The notes under the pieces are model-generated. The model saw nothing but the letters and a program-made list of their open reading frames with translations. It was not told the DNA's origin and made no database searches. Below, one piece after another: positions 25,965 to 36,563 of a stretch of 64,000 nucleotides of DNA. How positions within the stretch are numbered: position 1 is the stretch's first letter; the number at the start of each line of letters is the position of its first letter. A program made the translations under genes and the position numbers. Location: the NCBI RefSeq assembly GCF_900116605.1, contig NZ_FPBC01000008.1, positions 124,001 to 188,000 of the forward strand, written 5' to 3'. This DNA comes from Pseudomonas marincola (GTDB taxonomy: Bacteria > Pseudomonadota > Gammaproteobacteria > Pseudomonadales > Pseudomonadaceae).

Positions 25965-27626
25965 TCACCTTATGGACTGTGCGTGTAGCTGCCGATGACA
26001 ATTAGGGTGCAGCAACTCCAGATTTTCCAACTCATCCCCGCCTCCCTTGTGCCGTTCAACAATGTGGTGAATGTTCCACCCTGTGTCGAACGTGATTAGC
26101 TGCTTGCACCTAGGACAGCGTTTTTTCTGGATGATCCAAAGCTTCAGCGTCTTCCGTTTTCCTTCGTCCGAGTTCCTCCAGGTGTATTCCAATCTTTCCT
26201 CGAAGTACATCTCGTCTGCCGGATCGAACGGGTTAGCTTCCGCCCTGATCTTGGTGTGCCGCTTGATCGGGACATCGCTGGCATACAGCAAAGTTTTCAG
26301 TTTGCCGCTGGGGTGAAGCCCGGAAAATACCCAGCTGCGTGTTCCCACACGCTTGAAGTACTTTTCCTTGATCCAGCGTTTACAGCGATTCAAATGTCGC
26401 CGCCTGCACCATTGCCATAGCAATTTCCAGATCCTGTAATCCACGTAATTGAAGGTCTGCTTAGCGACCACCGGCCGGTGATAGTTGGCCCACCCCCGAA
26501 TCACAGGGTTGAGCTTATCTATCAATAAACTAGCCGGCAGCGTCTTGTTTCCCTCAATCATTGCCTTAACCTTAACCAGAAATGCCTTCAAGTTCTTGTG
26601 GGCTGGCTTTATCAGCAGCTTATCACCGTACTTGCGAACATTCTGACCGAGGAAATCGAACCCATCGGATACGTGCGTGAACAGCGTTTTCTCCACCGCA
26701 AGGCTTAACCCCCGCTCGGCCATAAAGGCCTCGACGAGCGGTTTCACCTCGTTTTCCAGCAGCTCTTTCGAGATACCGGTGATGACGAAATCATCTGCAT
26801 ACCGCACATAGTTGACCTTGGTCTTGTAGCTGGCTTTGGTGTTGCGTTGCCCGAATTGGGATTCAAGCACCTTTTCCAAACCATCAAGCGCCATGTTGGC
26901 CAACACCGGGGAGATGATGCCTCCTTGCGGAGTCCCCGCCTCGGTTGGGTTCAATAGGCCGGATTCCATATACCCTGCCTTCAACCACCTCCGTAAGACC
27001 ACCTTGTCCAATGGGATATTGGTGATCAGCCAGTCATGGTTGATATTGTCGAAGCACCCTTTGATATCACCCTCCATGACCCACTGCGCAGAGTGTTTGC
27101 GCCCGAGATTGACGAACAATTGCTCGATTGCGTCTGCTGTGGATCGGTAAGGACGAAAACCATAGGAATTTCTGTCGGCTGTGGTTTCAGATACCGGTTC
27201 GAGTGCCAGCAGGTATAACGCCTGCATGGCCCTATCCAGCATCGTTGGTATTCCCAGCGGTCGGCGCTGACCATTCGCTTTGGGTATGTAGACCCGTCGC
27301 AGTGGCCGGGGCTGGTAACCCGTTCGCTTCAGCCGGAATATGGCTCCCCACTTACCCTCAGGTGTGCTCCAGGTTTCCCCATCGACACCCGGAGTCCTAC
27401 GACCCCGGTTTTCAGTGACTCGCTTCACTGCCAATGCCTTGGCGGCGAATGAGCGAACCAACATGCGCTGCAGGGCTTTCACCCGACGCCATTGTTGACT
27501 CTTAGCTGCCTTCGCGATTCGTACCTGTAGCCCTCTCACCTGTCGATGACTGGTTTCCCAGTCAATCGAATGCCAACTGGCTGTCAGATGGGAGGATGCA
27601 GGTACTGCTGTTTCTGCCGTACTCAT
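25965..27626 (-). CDS. ltrA: Group II intron reverse transcriptase/maturase with HNH domain
   Basis: The 553-residue intron-encoded protein has an RT domain (about 75–370) with RRPLGIPTMLDRAMQALYLL, the GTPQGGIISPVLAN block and the catalytic YADD near residues 276–279. A maturase (X) domain follows (INPVIRGWANYHRP-like text around LNPVIRGWANYH), then a C-terminal HNH endonuclease with CPRC, GWNIHHIVERHKGGGDE and LLHPNCHRQLH. All active-site blocks are intact, so mobility by retrohoming is plausible. AGGAACG precedes the ATG. It should help splice the groEL-associated intron. The chloroplast-like class is suggested by the overall sequence but was not tested. Confidence 0.95.
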   Translation of the reverse strand: MSTAETAVPASSHLTASWHSIDWETSHRQVRGLQVRIAKAAKSQQWRRVKALQRMLVRSFAAKALAVKRVTENRGRRTPGVDGETWSTPEGKWGAIFRLKRTGYQPRPLRRVYIPKANGQRRPLGIPTMLDRAMQALYLLALEPVSETTADRNSYGFRPYRSTADAIEQLFVNLGRKHSAQWVMEGDIKGCFDNINHDWLITNIPLDKVVLRRWLKAGYMESGLLNPTEAGTPQGGIISPVLANMALDGLEKVLESQFGQRNTKASYKTKVNYVRYADDFVITGISKELLENEVKPLVEAFMAERGLSLAVEKTLFTHVSDGFDFLGQNVRKYGDKLLIKPAHKNLKAFLVKVKAMIEGNKTLPASLLIDKLNPVIRGWANYHRPVVAKQTFNYVDYRIWKLLWQWCRRRHLNRCKRWIKEKYFKRVGTRSWVFSGLHPSGKLKTLLYASDVPIKRHTKIRAEANPFDPADEMYFEERLEYTWRNSDEGKRKTLKLWIIQKKRCPRCKQLITFDTGWNIHHIVERHKGGGDELENLELLHPNCHRQLHAQSIR

Positions 27627-28639
27627 CTTGCGTTCCTCCAGAAAGATTTCCCGGAAGGCAGCAGACGCACGAGCCCCTTTCGGGGAGTGAGTTCACTGCC
27701 CCGTAAGGGATTTCTAGTTGATAGATGCCGCCGGTTAGACCAGCAAACATCACTTCTTGATGGCTTTACACGCCGTTTCGCGATCAAAGACCAGTCGGAA
27801 GTCAGCACCGTTTCCAGTCAGGGCATAACCCCTATCCAGTCCATTACAGCCTGGCATTCGCTTTTTCCGACATCCTTTGCCCGCACTTCCATGGGCCTCC
27901 CTTGCGGTTAGCTTGCCTCTGCCATAACGGCCAGTGGCGAAAATACGGGTTTACCGAGTTCCATACCTGTCACATGGATGGGTTAGGTCCTGCCTATTCA
28001 CCGATGACTCAATGTCAGCGTGTCTCCAGATGTAAAAGAGACAACCAGTCATGCACCATTTTGGTCAAAGCCTATCAGCAACTTTGGCTCCATGCGGTTG
28101 ACGGTGTTTATCAGCAGTTCACTTACGTTGACCATACCAACCAGCCTAGCGTCGCACCCGCGTGTTGCTCGCAGGATTTGCATGGCACCTCACGGCGACC
28201 ACGCACCACAGACATAGTGGGACTACATTGTCAGGAAGCTTCGCACCCCACCGTTACCAGTGACGCACTATCCCTAGGCTACTTTTGGCTGAACAAAAGG
28301 TCTCATGCCCAGACACCTTGCGGTATTCGAGTGAGACAATGACAGATACAGCTTGCGCCCTATAGAGAGCAGCCAAGCACATATCAAACAAGATCCCATG
28401 CAGGTGCAGATCCCTTCGGGGATATGCCTCTTGCAGGTAATTTGGGAGTGGGTAACGCTCCAAATTTAAGGCGCACTTACCCTGTATTCGACACCTTGTG
28501 GGTGACCGAAACCGGGCTTTAGTGGCCCGGGATCGGGTTTTAATAGTGCTATTTTCTGCGGGGAAGTGGTCACCAAACCATGTTGGTGACCACCAGATGT
28601 AGCCCGCTAGGCTAGCTACCTATAGCGACTCTCGTCGCA
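27627..28639 (-). ncRNA. Intron RNA domains I–III and start of domain IV
   Basis: About 1 kb of non-coding intron RNA precedes the maturase. Hairpins seen include GTGGTCACCA/TGGTGACCAC at 28566–28575 and 28584–28593, a CCGGGC/GCCCGG stem near 28513–28532, and the EBS1-bearing hairpin at 28022–28042. The EBS1 loop lies about 600 nt from the 5' end, farther than usual in compact introns, so domain I seems expanded. The frames found here are short and unlikely to be genes. Confidence 0.7.
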
Positions 28640-30298
<1,659 letters not shown>

Positions 30299-30333
30299 TC
30301 AATTCTTGACAGTTAAACGGAATTTCGCGGGAA

Positions 30334-30627
30334 TCAGGCTTCGACAACAGCGAGGATTTCGCTTTCGCCCATAACCAGCAGGTCTTCGCCGTCAACTTTG
30401 ACGGTGTTGCTGCCTGAGTAAGGGCCGAACACAACCTTGTCACCTACTTTAACGGCCAGCGCGCGAACTTCACCGCTGTCCAGTACGCGACCGGTGCCAA
30501 CAGCAACAATTACGCCCTGGTTTGGCTTCTCAGCGGCAGAACCCGGCAACACGATGCCGCCAGCAGTTTTAGTTTCTTCTTCGCTGCGACGAATCACTAC
30601 GCGGTCATGCAGAGGACGAAGCTTCAT
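30334..30627 (-). CDS. groES: Co-chaperonin GroES (10 kDa)
   Basis: The 97-residue protein starts [14 protein letters not shown], contains the mobile loop around [18 protein letters not shown] and ends [13 protein letters not shown]. It caps the GroEL ring. The frame extends upstream to 30903, but the family start and a GGGAGAG ribosome-binding site fix the ATG at 30627. It is the first gene of the groESL operon. Confidence 0.98.
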   Translation of the reverse strand: MKLRPLHDRVVIRRSEEETKTAGGIVLPGSAAEKPNQGVIVAVGTGRVLDSGEVRALAVKVGDKVVFGPYSGSNTVKVDGEDLLVMGESEILAVVEA

Positions 30628-30770
30628 TGTCGATCTCTCCCAATATGGTGTTTTTACTACCGGTGTCTTCACCGGTGGGTTAGCAAAGTCCGGCGGTGCC
30701 GGTTGCGTCATGCCTTGCATGACGCGGAAGTCTGTTCTGTCAGGTGACAGAAAACCTTGCGGTATCAGCA

Positions 30771-30798
30771 ACATGTGGGCACGCAAGGCGAATTCAAG
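30771..30798 (-). promoter_or_regulatory. RpoH (sigma-32) heat-shock promoter of groESL
   Basis: On the minus strand CTTGAA (30798–30793), 13 bp and CCCACATGT (30779–30771) fit the sigma-32 consensus CTTGAA-N13/14-CCCCATNT closely. It lies about 145 bp upstream of groES. No CIRCE element was seen. Confidence 0.8.
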
Positions 30799-30890
30799 GG
30801 CAAGCGATAATTTTTTTTGCAGAAATGGGCGAAATCCGCCGAGAGGTACGACAAACGCTCTACACCGCGTATCACGCAGGCTTAGCGCAT

Positions 30891-30917
30891 AAAAAAAGCC
30901 CACGCAGAACGTGGGCT
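30891..30917 (-). terminator. fxsA rho-independent terminator
   Basis: On the minus strand AGCCCACG and CGTGGGCT form the stem and a run of seven Ts follows. It separates fxsA from the groESL promoter region. Confidence 0.93.
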
Positions 30918-30945
30918 AGGTACTTGAGTCAGAGTGATCAATCCT

Positions 30946-31395
30946 TCACTCGCGGCGTTCGTATTCGCCTTCAAGTACATGGGGATGAGTTTGCCCGCTG
31001 CGCGCCGCCATATCGTCGGCAAATGCACGCTGGCGTTCGGCCTGCTCCTGAGCGCGGGCCCGCAGACGACCGACCAGCATTTTGCGGGTGAAAGGAATAA
31101 GGCAGAACAGCGCAATCACGTCACTGATAAAGCCGGGCAACAGGAACAGTCCACCGGCGACGGCAATCAGCACGCCTTCCAGCACTTCCTGATCAGGCAT
31201 CTCGCCACGGGCCATTTTCTCGCGGGCACGCCACGCGGTGGTCACACCAGCAATGCGCATCAGGAAGATGCCGAGTATCCCGGATGCAACGAGCAGCAAG
31301 ATGGTCGAGAGCGCTCCAAGGGCGCCACCGACTTTGATCAAGATCGCTAACTCGATCAACGGGAAGAGCAAAAACAAAAACATAAACGCTCGCAT
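30946..31395 (-). CDS. fxsA: FxsA-family inner-membrane protein
   Basis: The 149-residue protein has the FxsA layout: hydrophobic N terminus (MFLFLLFPLIELAILIKVGG), a second segment (LSTILLLVASGILGIFLM), a third (VLIAVAGGLFLLPGFISDVIALFCLIP) and a charged cytoplasmic tail. FxsA was named for suppressing F-plasmid exclusion of phage T7; its cell role is unclear. The frame begins with TTG at 31398 but the ATG at 31395 follows AAGGAA at better spacing. It commonly lies upstream of groESL, as here. Confidence 0.93.
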   Translation of the reverse strand: MRAFMFLFLLFPLIELAILIKVGGALGALSTILLLVASGILGIFLMRIAGVTTAWRAREKMARGEMPDQEVLEGVLIAVAGGLFLLPGFISDVIALFCLIPFTRKMLVGRLRARAQEQAERQRAFADDMAARSGQTHPHVLEGEYERRE

Positions 31396-31476
31396 CAAAG
31401 ATTCCTTTACGGAAGATCAGCTTCCAATACAGATGAAGTATGGGCCGATGCGCTTAATTCAAGCTTAAGCATGACT

Positions 31477-32190
31477 TTAGGCTGGCCATTGGTCAGCGTG
31501 TGCCAGCGCCACCAAGGCCTGGCGTACTGCTCCAGGACTGTTACAGGATGTTTGGAAGCCCAGCCAATGGATGCTTTGACCGATGCGCAAATGAAAACCT
31601 TCGGGGTCTATGCCGACCATTTGAGCAGGTTGGCCAGCCGGTAAACCTGCCAGTTGCACGTAGTGAGCAATCGCCTTGGCGTGGTCACTGTTCATATGTT
31701 CGATCATGCCGGCTTCAATGTCGCCACAAAATGGATTGGCTTCAGCCACTTCGTCGAGCCAGTGGATCGCGCCAAAGCCACCGATGAAACGCCAGCGCAC
31801 AGGTTGCAAGCGCCAAAAATCAAAATCATGCGCCTGATGATAACCCTGCGACTCAGGAAAATAGCGGTAGTAGCGTGCAGCCGCCGCGGCTATTGCGGTT
31901 TCATCTTCGATGCGCACCGCTTCGCTCAACAGCGTGAGACGCCCCACGGCCTGCACATCTTCAGCGCCCCGCTCACCCACCAGCAGCGAGCATTTAGGGT
32001 CCATCTGCAGATTATGCGTGTGCTGCGCAATGCGGCTGATGAGGATCAACGGCTCGCCCTGAGCATTCAGGCAATATGGCACCACTGAGCCGAAAGGGAA
32101 GCCTGGCATGGCTTTAGAATGGGTAGAAAGCACCCCACGGTATTCCTTGAGAAGCAATTCTCGGGCATGCTTACGGGCTTTCACGCTCAC
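31477..32190 (-). CDS. HugZ-family (FMN-binding split barrel, DUF2470) protein
   Basis: The 237-residue protein has an N-terminal pyridoxamine-phosphate-oxidase-like split barrel (GVLSTHSKAMPGFPFGSVVPYCLN; HTHNLQMDPKCSLLVGE) and a C-terminal DUF2470 domain with MIEHMNSDHAKAIAHYVQLAG. HugZ proteins degrade haem in Helicobacter and Campylobacter; whether this one does is not shown. The start chosen is GTG at 32190, seven bases after GAGGAG, giving MSVKARKHAR; the frame to 32256 lacks a site. It is divergent from the short-chain dehydrogenase. Confidence 0.82.
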   Translation of the reverse strand: MSVKARKHARELLLKEYRGVLSTHSKAMPGFPFGSVVPYCLNAQGEPLILISRIAQHTHNLQMDPKCSLLVGERGAEDVQAVGRLTLLSEAVRIEDETAIAAAAARYYRYFPESQGYHQAHDFDFWRLQPVRWRFIGGFGAIHWLDEVAEANPFCGDIEAGMIEHMNSDHAKAIAHYVQLAGLPAGQPAQMVGIDPEGFHLRIGQSIHWLGFQTSCNSPGAVRQALVALAHADQWPA

Positions 32191-32294
32191 TAAATGACTC
32201 CTCGCGTAGAATTCGTCACAAACGGACAGGTGCATAGAATAACGGTTCGACAGCATCCGCGGGACAAACCATCCACCTTGAGGGTAAATACGCT

Positions 32295-33053
32295 ATGCAG
32301 CTGCAAGATAAAGTCATCATCATCACTGGCGGTTGCCAGGGCCTGGGCCGTTCCATGGGTGAGTACTTTGCCGCACGCGGTGCCAAGCTGGCACTGGTCG
32401 ATCTCAACCAGGAAAAACTCGGCGATGCAGTAGCGGCGTGCAAGGCACTCGGCGGCGACGCGCGTTCCTACCTGTGCAACGTAGCCAACGAAGAACAGGT
32501 TACGCACATGGTCGCCCAAGTGGCCGAAGATTTCGGCGCCATCAATGGCCTGGTCAACAATGCGGGTATTTTGCGTGACGGCCTGACCATCAAAGTTAAA
32601 GATGGCGAAATGACCAAGATGAGCTTAGCCCAATGGCAAGCCGTGATCGACGTCAACCTGACTGGCGTGTTCCTTTGCACCCGTGAAGTGGCTGCGAAGA
32701 TGATCGAGCTGAAAAATCAGGGCGCTATCGTCAACATCTCGTCGATTTCCCGCGCCGGTAACATGGGCCAGGCCAACTACTCGGCGGCTAAAGCCGGTGT
32801 CGCGGCGGACACCGTAGTTTGGGCCAAAGAACTTGCCCGTTACGGCATCCGCGTGGGCGGCGTAGCGCCAGGTTTCATCGAAACCGAAATGGTTGCCAGC
32901 ATGAAGCCGGAAGCCCTTGAGAAAATGACGTCGGGTATTCCGCTGCGCCGTCTGGGCAAGCCTGACGAGATCGCCCACTCGGTGGCTTACATTTTCGAGA
33001 ACGACTACTACACCGGTCGTATTCTTGAACTTGATGGCGGCCTGCGTTTGTAA
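32295..33053 (+). CDS. SDR-family oxidoreductase (FabG-like)
   Basis: This classical 252-residue short-chain dehydrogenase has the cofactor motif [12 protein letters not shown] (residues 11–22), NNAG in [11 protein letters not shown], the catalytic Ser in [15 protein letters not shown] and YSAAKAG (YxxxK). It ends [12 protein letters not shown]. It resembles 3-oxoacyl-ACP reductases, but it is not in a fatty-acid cluster and an extra stretch ([15 protein letters not shown]) is typical of a pseudomonad-specific group. The substrate is unknown. Confidence 0.88.
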   Translation: MQLQDKVIIITGGCQGLGRSMGEYFAARGAKLALVDLNQEKLGDAVAACKALGGDARSYLCNVANEEQVTHMVAQVAEDFGAINGLVNNAGILRDGLTIKVKDGEMTKMSLAQWQAVIDVNLTGVFLCTREVAAKMIELKNQGAIVNISSISRAGNMGQANYSAAKAGVAADTVVWAKELARYGIRVGGVAPGFIETEMVASMKPEALEKMTSGIPLRRLGKPDEIAHSVAYIFENDYYTGRILELDGGLRL

Positions 33054-33064
33054 TCGCCAGCCAC

Positions 33065-33101
33065 AAAAAAAGAAGCCCTGCACATGCAGGGCTTCTTTTT
33101 T
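33065..33101. terminator. Bidirectional rho-independent terminator
   Basis: GAAGCCCTGCA and TGCAGGGCTTC form a long perfect stem flanked by A and T runs. It serves the SDR gene and the convergent DUF481 gene. Confidence 0.95.
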
Positions 33102-33118
33102 TCAGGCGTTAAGGACCA

Positions 33119-34123
33119 TCACCAGCCTACGCCGAAGCCCAGGGTATAGCGCGAGTCATCGATCTCGCCTTCGTTGCCGTTTACCAGCTCACGCTCGGCT
33201 TTGAGGTTGAGCGACGCCCAGTCGGTCACTTTGTAGCGCAAGCCTATTTCGGCATCCAGCGAGAAGTCGCCGACATTGCCCAGCGGCTTACCGATTTCGC
33301 CATTGGTGAAGAACTCGACGGCCTTGCCCAGCAGATAGCGGTTGTAATCCCACTTGGCGCTCAGCGCATAGAAATTATCGTGCTCGCCATTGGTGTAATC
33401 GTAAGCCGTGCGGCTGAGCAGCCCCGCCACCGAGAACGCGCCCAACTCGTCATCCCAGAACTGGTAACCGGGACCGGTACCGTAGTTGCGCTGGCGCTCC
33501 AACTCTTCGACTTTATCGCGCTTGTATTCGAGACGCCCTTGCCAGAACCAGTGCTCATCAATGAAGCGGTCGAGTGCATATTCACCGTCCCAGTTGTCAG
33601 TCGTCACCAGATCATTGGTCAACTCACGGTGATAACCCGCCGTTGCGTTGTGCCGCCAGTTGCCATGGCGCGCCTTGGTTTTCAGGTCGATGTCGTAATC
33701 ATCGGTGTCGCTTTCCGAACGTTCATAATCCAGGCCCGCATCGATGTTGCCGCGCCAGGTAAAATCCTCGATAACCGGCTTGGGTTTCATGATTTGCTGG
33801 ATGCTCGCCAGCTCAATCGCCCGGGGCGCTTCACCGTTGACCAGAATCACTTTGCCGGACGGGCCTCTGCGCAGTGACTTGGCGCGCTCACCCACCACCG
33901 CGTCTTCCTTGATGAGCAACTCCTGGTCGCTCTCAAGCGTGGCAACTTTGTTCCATGCAATGGGAATTGAACCGCCGAATTCAGTTTGAATCAGCAGTTT
34001 TGCGCCATCGAAAAATCTGATTTGGCCACTGACCCGATCACCGTTGGTTAGCCAGACGGTATCGGCGAAGGCTGGAATTGCAGCAAAAGAGGCACTGAGC
34101 AGGAGCAGGGTTCTAGAAAGCAT
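33119..34123 (-). CDS. DUF481 outer-membrane protein, copy 1
   Basis: This 334-residue protein has a signal peptide (MLSRTLLLLSASFAAIPAFA) and mature start DTVWLTNGDRVSGQIRF. Alternating beta strands follow, ending LGFGVGW, an aromatic C terminus as in outer-membrane barrels. DUF481 proteins (YdiY type) are thought to be outer-membrane proteins, some salt-induced. It is the most divergent of three consecutive paralogues (with 34386–35384 and 35553–36563). The substrate or role is unknown. Confidence 0.85.
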   Translation of the reverse strand: MLSRTLLLLSASFAAIPAFADTVWLTNGDRVSGQIRFFDGAKLLIQTEFGGSIPIAWNKVATLESDQELLIKEDAVVGERAKSLRRGPSGKVILVNGEAPRAIELASIQQIMKPKPVIEDFTWRGNIDAGLDYERSESDTDDYDIDLKTKARHGNWRHNATAGYHRELTNDLVTTDNWDGEYALDRFIDEHWFWQGRLEYKRDKVEELERQRNYGTGPGYQFWDDELGAFSVAGLLSRTAYDYTNGEHDNFYALSAKWDYNRYLLGKAVEFFTNGEIGKPLGNVGDFSLDAEIGLRYKVTDWASLNLKAERELVNGNEGEIDDSRYTLGFGVGW

Positions 34124-34385
34124 GGGAAAGTTACTACGTATTTTTCAGGCGAAGCCGACCATTATGAAGCAAGTCAGCTACTGGAAGCATAAAGACCGAC
34201 ACCAATCGCCCAAGTTCAGATAAAACGCTTACCTGAATCGCTTTTTAGCGAGCAAAACCGCCCACAACGCCCCTGCCAGAGCGCCTGCCAGTAAAATCCC
34301 CAGAAATGCCAAACACGCGGATTAGAAATGCAACCAGACTAGCGCTGCAGTGCGCCAGATTATCCGCCGTTCACGGCAAAAAAAT
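34124..34385. other. Intergenic region between DUF481 copies 1 and 2
   Basis: About 260 bp separates the first two DUF481 genes. On the minus strand a TTG-started frame of 27 codons at 34312–34229 would encode a single hydrophobic helix (see the next entry). No terminator is obvious, and the promoter of copy 1 should lie here. Confidence 0.4.
34229..34312 (-). CDS. Possible 27-residue membrane peptide
   Basis: A TTG-started frame encodes a peptide beginning MAFLGILLAGALAGALWAVL and ending KKRFR, a plausible single-pass helix with a positively charged end and two GALAG-like small-residue motifs. No good ribosome-binding site precedes it, so this is a candidate only; composition alone could give such a frame. 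Confidence 0.25.
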   Translation of the reverse strand: MAFLGILLAGALAGALWAVLLAKKRFR

Positions 34386-35384
34386 TCACCACGCCACCCC
34401 AAGACCGATCAGGAAATGCTCATCTGAATTACGCTGACCTTCGGCCTCAATCTGATCCAACTCGTACAACAGTGATACCCGCGCCCAATCATTCACCCGA
34501 TAGCGCAGGCCAAACTCGCTCTCCAGCACATAGTCAATGTCACTGATCTGCGGCACCTGCAGTTCAGCCGTGCTGTAAAACTCAAAGCGGGTTCCCCAGA
34601 GCAGGCGCTTGAAGTCCCAGGCCAGCGAGAGCGTGCGAAAGCTCAGATCGCCCCCTTCGTATTCAAACTCGACATCGTTGACCTGGCCAATCAGATCGAA
34701 GCGCCCTAACGTGTCATCCCAGAACCGATAACCCGGCCCGGTACCAATAATCCGCGCCCTGTCGATGAACTCCAGATGATCGACTTGCCACTCGCCGCCC
34801 GTTCGCCAAAACCAGTGCTGGGTGAAGAAGCGGTCAATGTCGTATTCGGCAGTCCAGTTATCGTCAGTGACCGTGCCATTCTCGGTTTCACGTTCGTACT
34901 CGCCGTTCGCCACATGCCGCCAGCGGCCATGCTCAAGACGCGTATCGCCTTTGAGGCGAAACTCGTCGGAGTCGTCGTCTTTGCGCTCCATGTCGAGTTT
35001 GGCGTCGAGATTGCCTTCCCAGACCACATCGCGCAGCAACTCACGCGCAGGCACGATGCGGGTAACGCTGGCAAGCGGCACGGTTTTAGTCGTGCCATTG
35101 ACGATCCGCACCATGCCTTTACCGGCCGCCGACAACCGCTGCGTGTGCTGACTGTCCAAACCCTCCTGACGCAGCAGTAACGGCTTCTCGGCGCTTAAGG
35201 TATCGATATCTTTCCAGTCGATAAGCACTTGGCCGGCATATTTGGTTTTCAATGCCAGTTTGCCGCCATCAAGCAGAACAATGTTGCCGGTGATCCGATC
35301 ACCGTTATTCAGCCACACCGTATCGGCCCAGAGCGGCCCAGCAAGCCCTAGCAGGATCGCAAGCAAAACGCTGCGCAGCCCCAT
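34386..35384 (-). CDS. DUF481 outer-membrane protein, copy 2
   Basis: The 332-residue protein starts with a signal peptide (MGLRSVLLAILLGLAGPLWA) and DTVWLNNGDRITGNIVLLDG, and ends IGLGVAW. It shares long stretches with copy 3, such as GGKLALKTKYAGQVLIDWK, as well as GPGYRFWDD/NELGRFDLI, so these two are recent duplicates. Copy 1 is related more distantly. It is presumed to be an outer-membrane barrel with an N-terminal small-beta domain. Each copy appears to be separately transcribed because gaps exceed 160 bp. Confidence 0.85.
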   Translation of the reverse strand: MGLRSVLLAILLGLAGPLWADTVWLNNGDRITGNIVLLDGGKLALKTKYAGQVLIDWKDIDTLSAEKPLLLRQEGLDSQHTQRLSAAGKGMVRIVNGTTKTVPLASVTRIVPARELLRDVVWEGNLDAKLDMERKDDDSDEFRLKGDTRLEHGRWRHVANGEYERETENGTVTDDNWTAEYDIDRFFTQHWFWRTGGEWQVDHLEFIDRARIIGTGPGYRFWDDTLGRFDLIGQVNDVEFEYEGGDLSFRTLSLAWDFKRLLWGTRFEFYSTAELQVPQISDIDYVLESEFGLRYRVNDWARVSLLYELDQIEAEGQRNSDEHFLIGLGVAW

Positions 35385-35552
35385 GATTGATCACCGTACA
35401 TTGAGTTGCCTTTTTATAGCCGCCAGCATGCCGTCGTACGATGAGTACGGCAAGCTACAGGAAAGTGATGATCAGCAGAGGTAACACAACGGACTACGAC
35501 TGAGCTTGCGCAACCCGAACACTCGCTGCCTTGCAAACGCGCAGCGCAGCCG

Positions 35553-36563
35553 CTACCACGCCACGCCAACGCCGATCAGGTAGCGCCGGTCCGAGTCCAG
35601 CACACCCTGGCCACGTGTCTGATCCAGCTCATACAGCAGCGACAAGCGCGCCCAGCTATTAAGGCTGTAGCGCAAACCCACTTCGCCATCTATTACGTAG
35701 TCGACTTCATCAATCATCGGCAGGTGAGTTTCTGCACTGGTGTAGAACTCCAGCCGCGTGCCCCAGATCAGGCGCTTATAGTCCCAGGCGATGGAAAGGC
35801 TGTTGAATTCGAGGTCATCAACCTCAGAGCGATACTTGATCCGGTTGATCTGGGTAATCAGATCGAAGCGACCCAATTCGTTGTCCCAAAAGCGGTAGCC
35901 GGGACCGGTGCCGAGAATGGTCTGGCGCCGCACAAAATCAAAGGCATCCTGCTCATGTTCGACACCTGTGCGCAAAAACCAGTGGTTGGTGAAAAACCGG
36001 TCAATGTCATATTCGAGCTGCCAGTTATCATCAACCACTATGTCATTCTTGGTTTCGTGTTCGAACTCGCCATTAAAAACATGCCGCCAGCGGCCATATT
36101 CGATGCGCGAGTCGGCCCTGAAGTTGAACTCGTCGGAGCGATCCTCGTTGCGTTCAAGGTCGAGTTTGGCATCGAGATTACCCTCCCAAACCGCATCCCG
36201 CACGATCTTGCGTGGATGCACCATGCGGGTAATGCTGGCTAACGGCACGGTGGTTGTCTTGCCGCCCGGCTCATCGTGCACAACACGCACCATGCCTTTG
36301 CCGGCAGCCAGCAACTGATTGCTGCGATTGCTGTCCAAACCATCACGGCGCAGCATTAAGGGTTTATCGGCGCGAAGGGTGTCGATATTTTTCCAATCAA
36401 TGAGCACCTGGCCGGCGTATTTGGTTTTTAATGCCAGTTTGCCGCCATCCAGCAGGACAATATCGCCGGTAATACGGTCACCATTGTTCAACCAGACCGT
36501 GTCCGCCAACGCCGGCACCATCCATGCGAGGACTGAACTCATTAACAAGATGCGCGACCACAT
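35553..36563 (-). CDS. DUF481 outer-membrane protein, copy 3
   Basis: This 336-residue paralogue has the signal peptide MWSRILLMSSVLAWMVPALA, then DTVWLNNGDRITGDIVLLDG, and ends IGVGVAW. It differs from copy 2 by a small insertion (DEPGGKTTTV) after the N-terminal domain. Its start codon overlaps the start codon of the divergent alkyltransferase-like gene in the sequence CATG at 36561–36564, which makes one of the two starts doubtful. Function unknown, outer membrane inferred. Confidence 0.83.
   Translation of the reverse strand: MWSRILLMSSVLAWMVPALADTVWLNNGDRITGDIVLLDGGKLALKTKYAGQVLIDWKNIDTLRADKPLMLRRDGLDSNRSNQLLAAGKGMVRVVHDEPGGKTTTVPLASITRMVHPRKIVRDAVWEGNLDAKLDLERNEDRSDEFNFRADSRIEYGRWRHVFNGEFEHETKNDIVVDDNWQLEYDIDRFFTNHWFLRTGVEHEQDAFDFVRRQTILGTGPGYRFWDNELGRFDLITQINRIKYRSEVDDLEFNSLSIAWDYKRLIWGTRLEFYTSAETHLPMIDEVDYVIDGEVGLRYSLNSWARLSLLYELDQTRGQGVLDSDRRYLIGVGVAW

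Noticed and set aside
28470..28476. GTGCGCC on the minus strand as the 5' end of the intron
   Set aside because: It resembles a group II start, but the GTGCGACG at 28640 sits exactly in the groEL stop codon, lets splicing restore TAA, and its upstream exon pairs with the EBS1 loop.
36319..36561. N-terminal extension of the alkyltransferase-like protein
   Set aside because: It is inside the opposite-strand DUF481 gene and adds residues not seen in ATL proteins.
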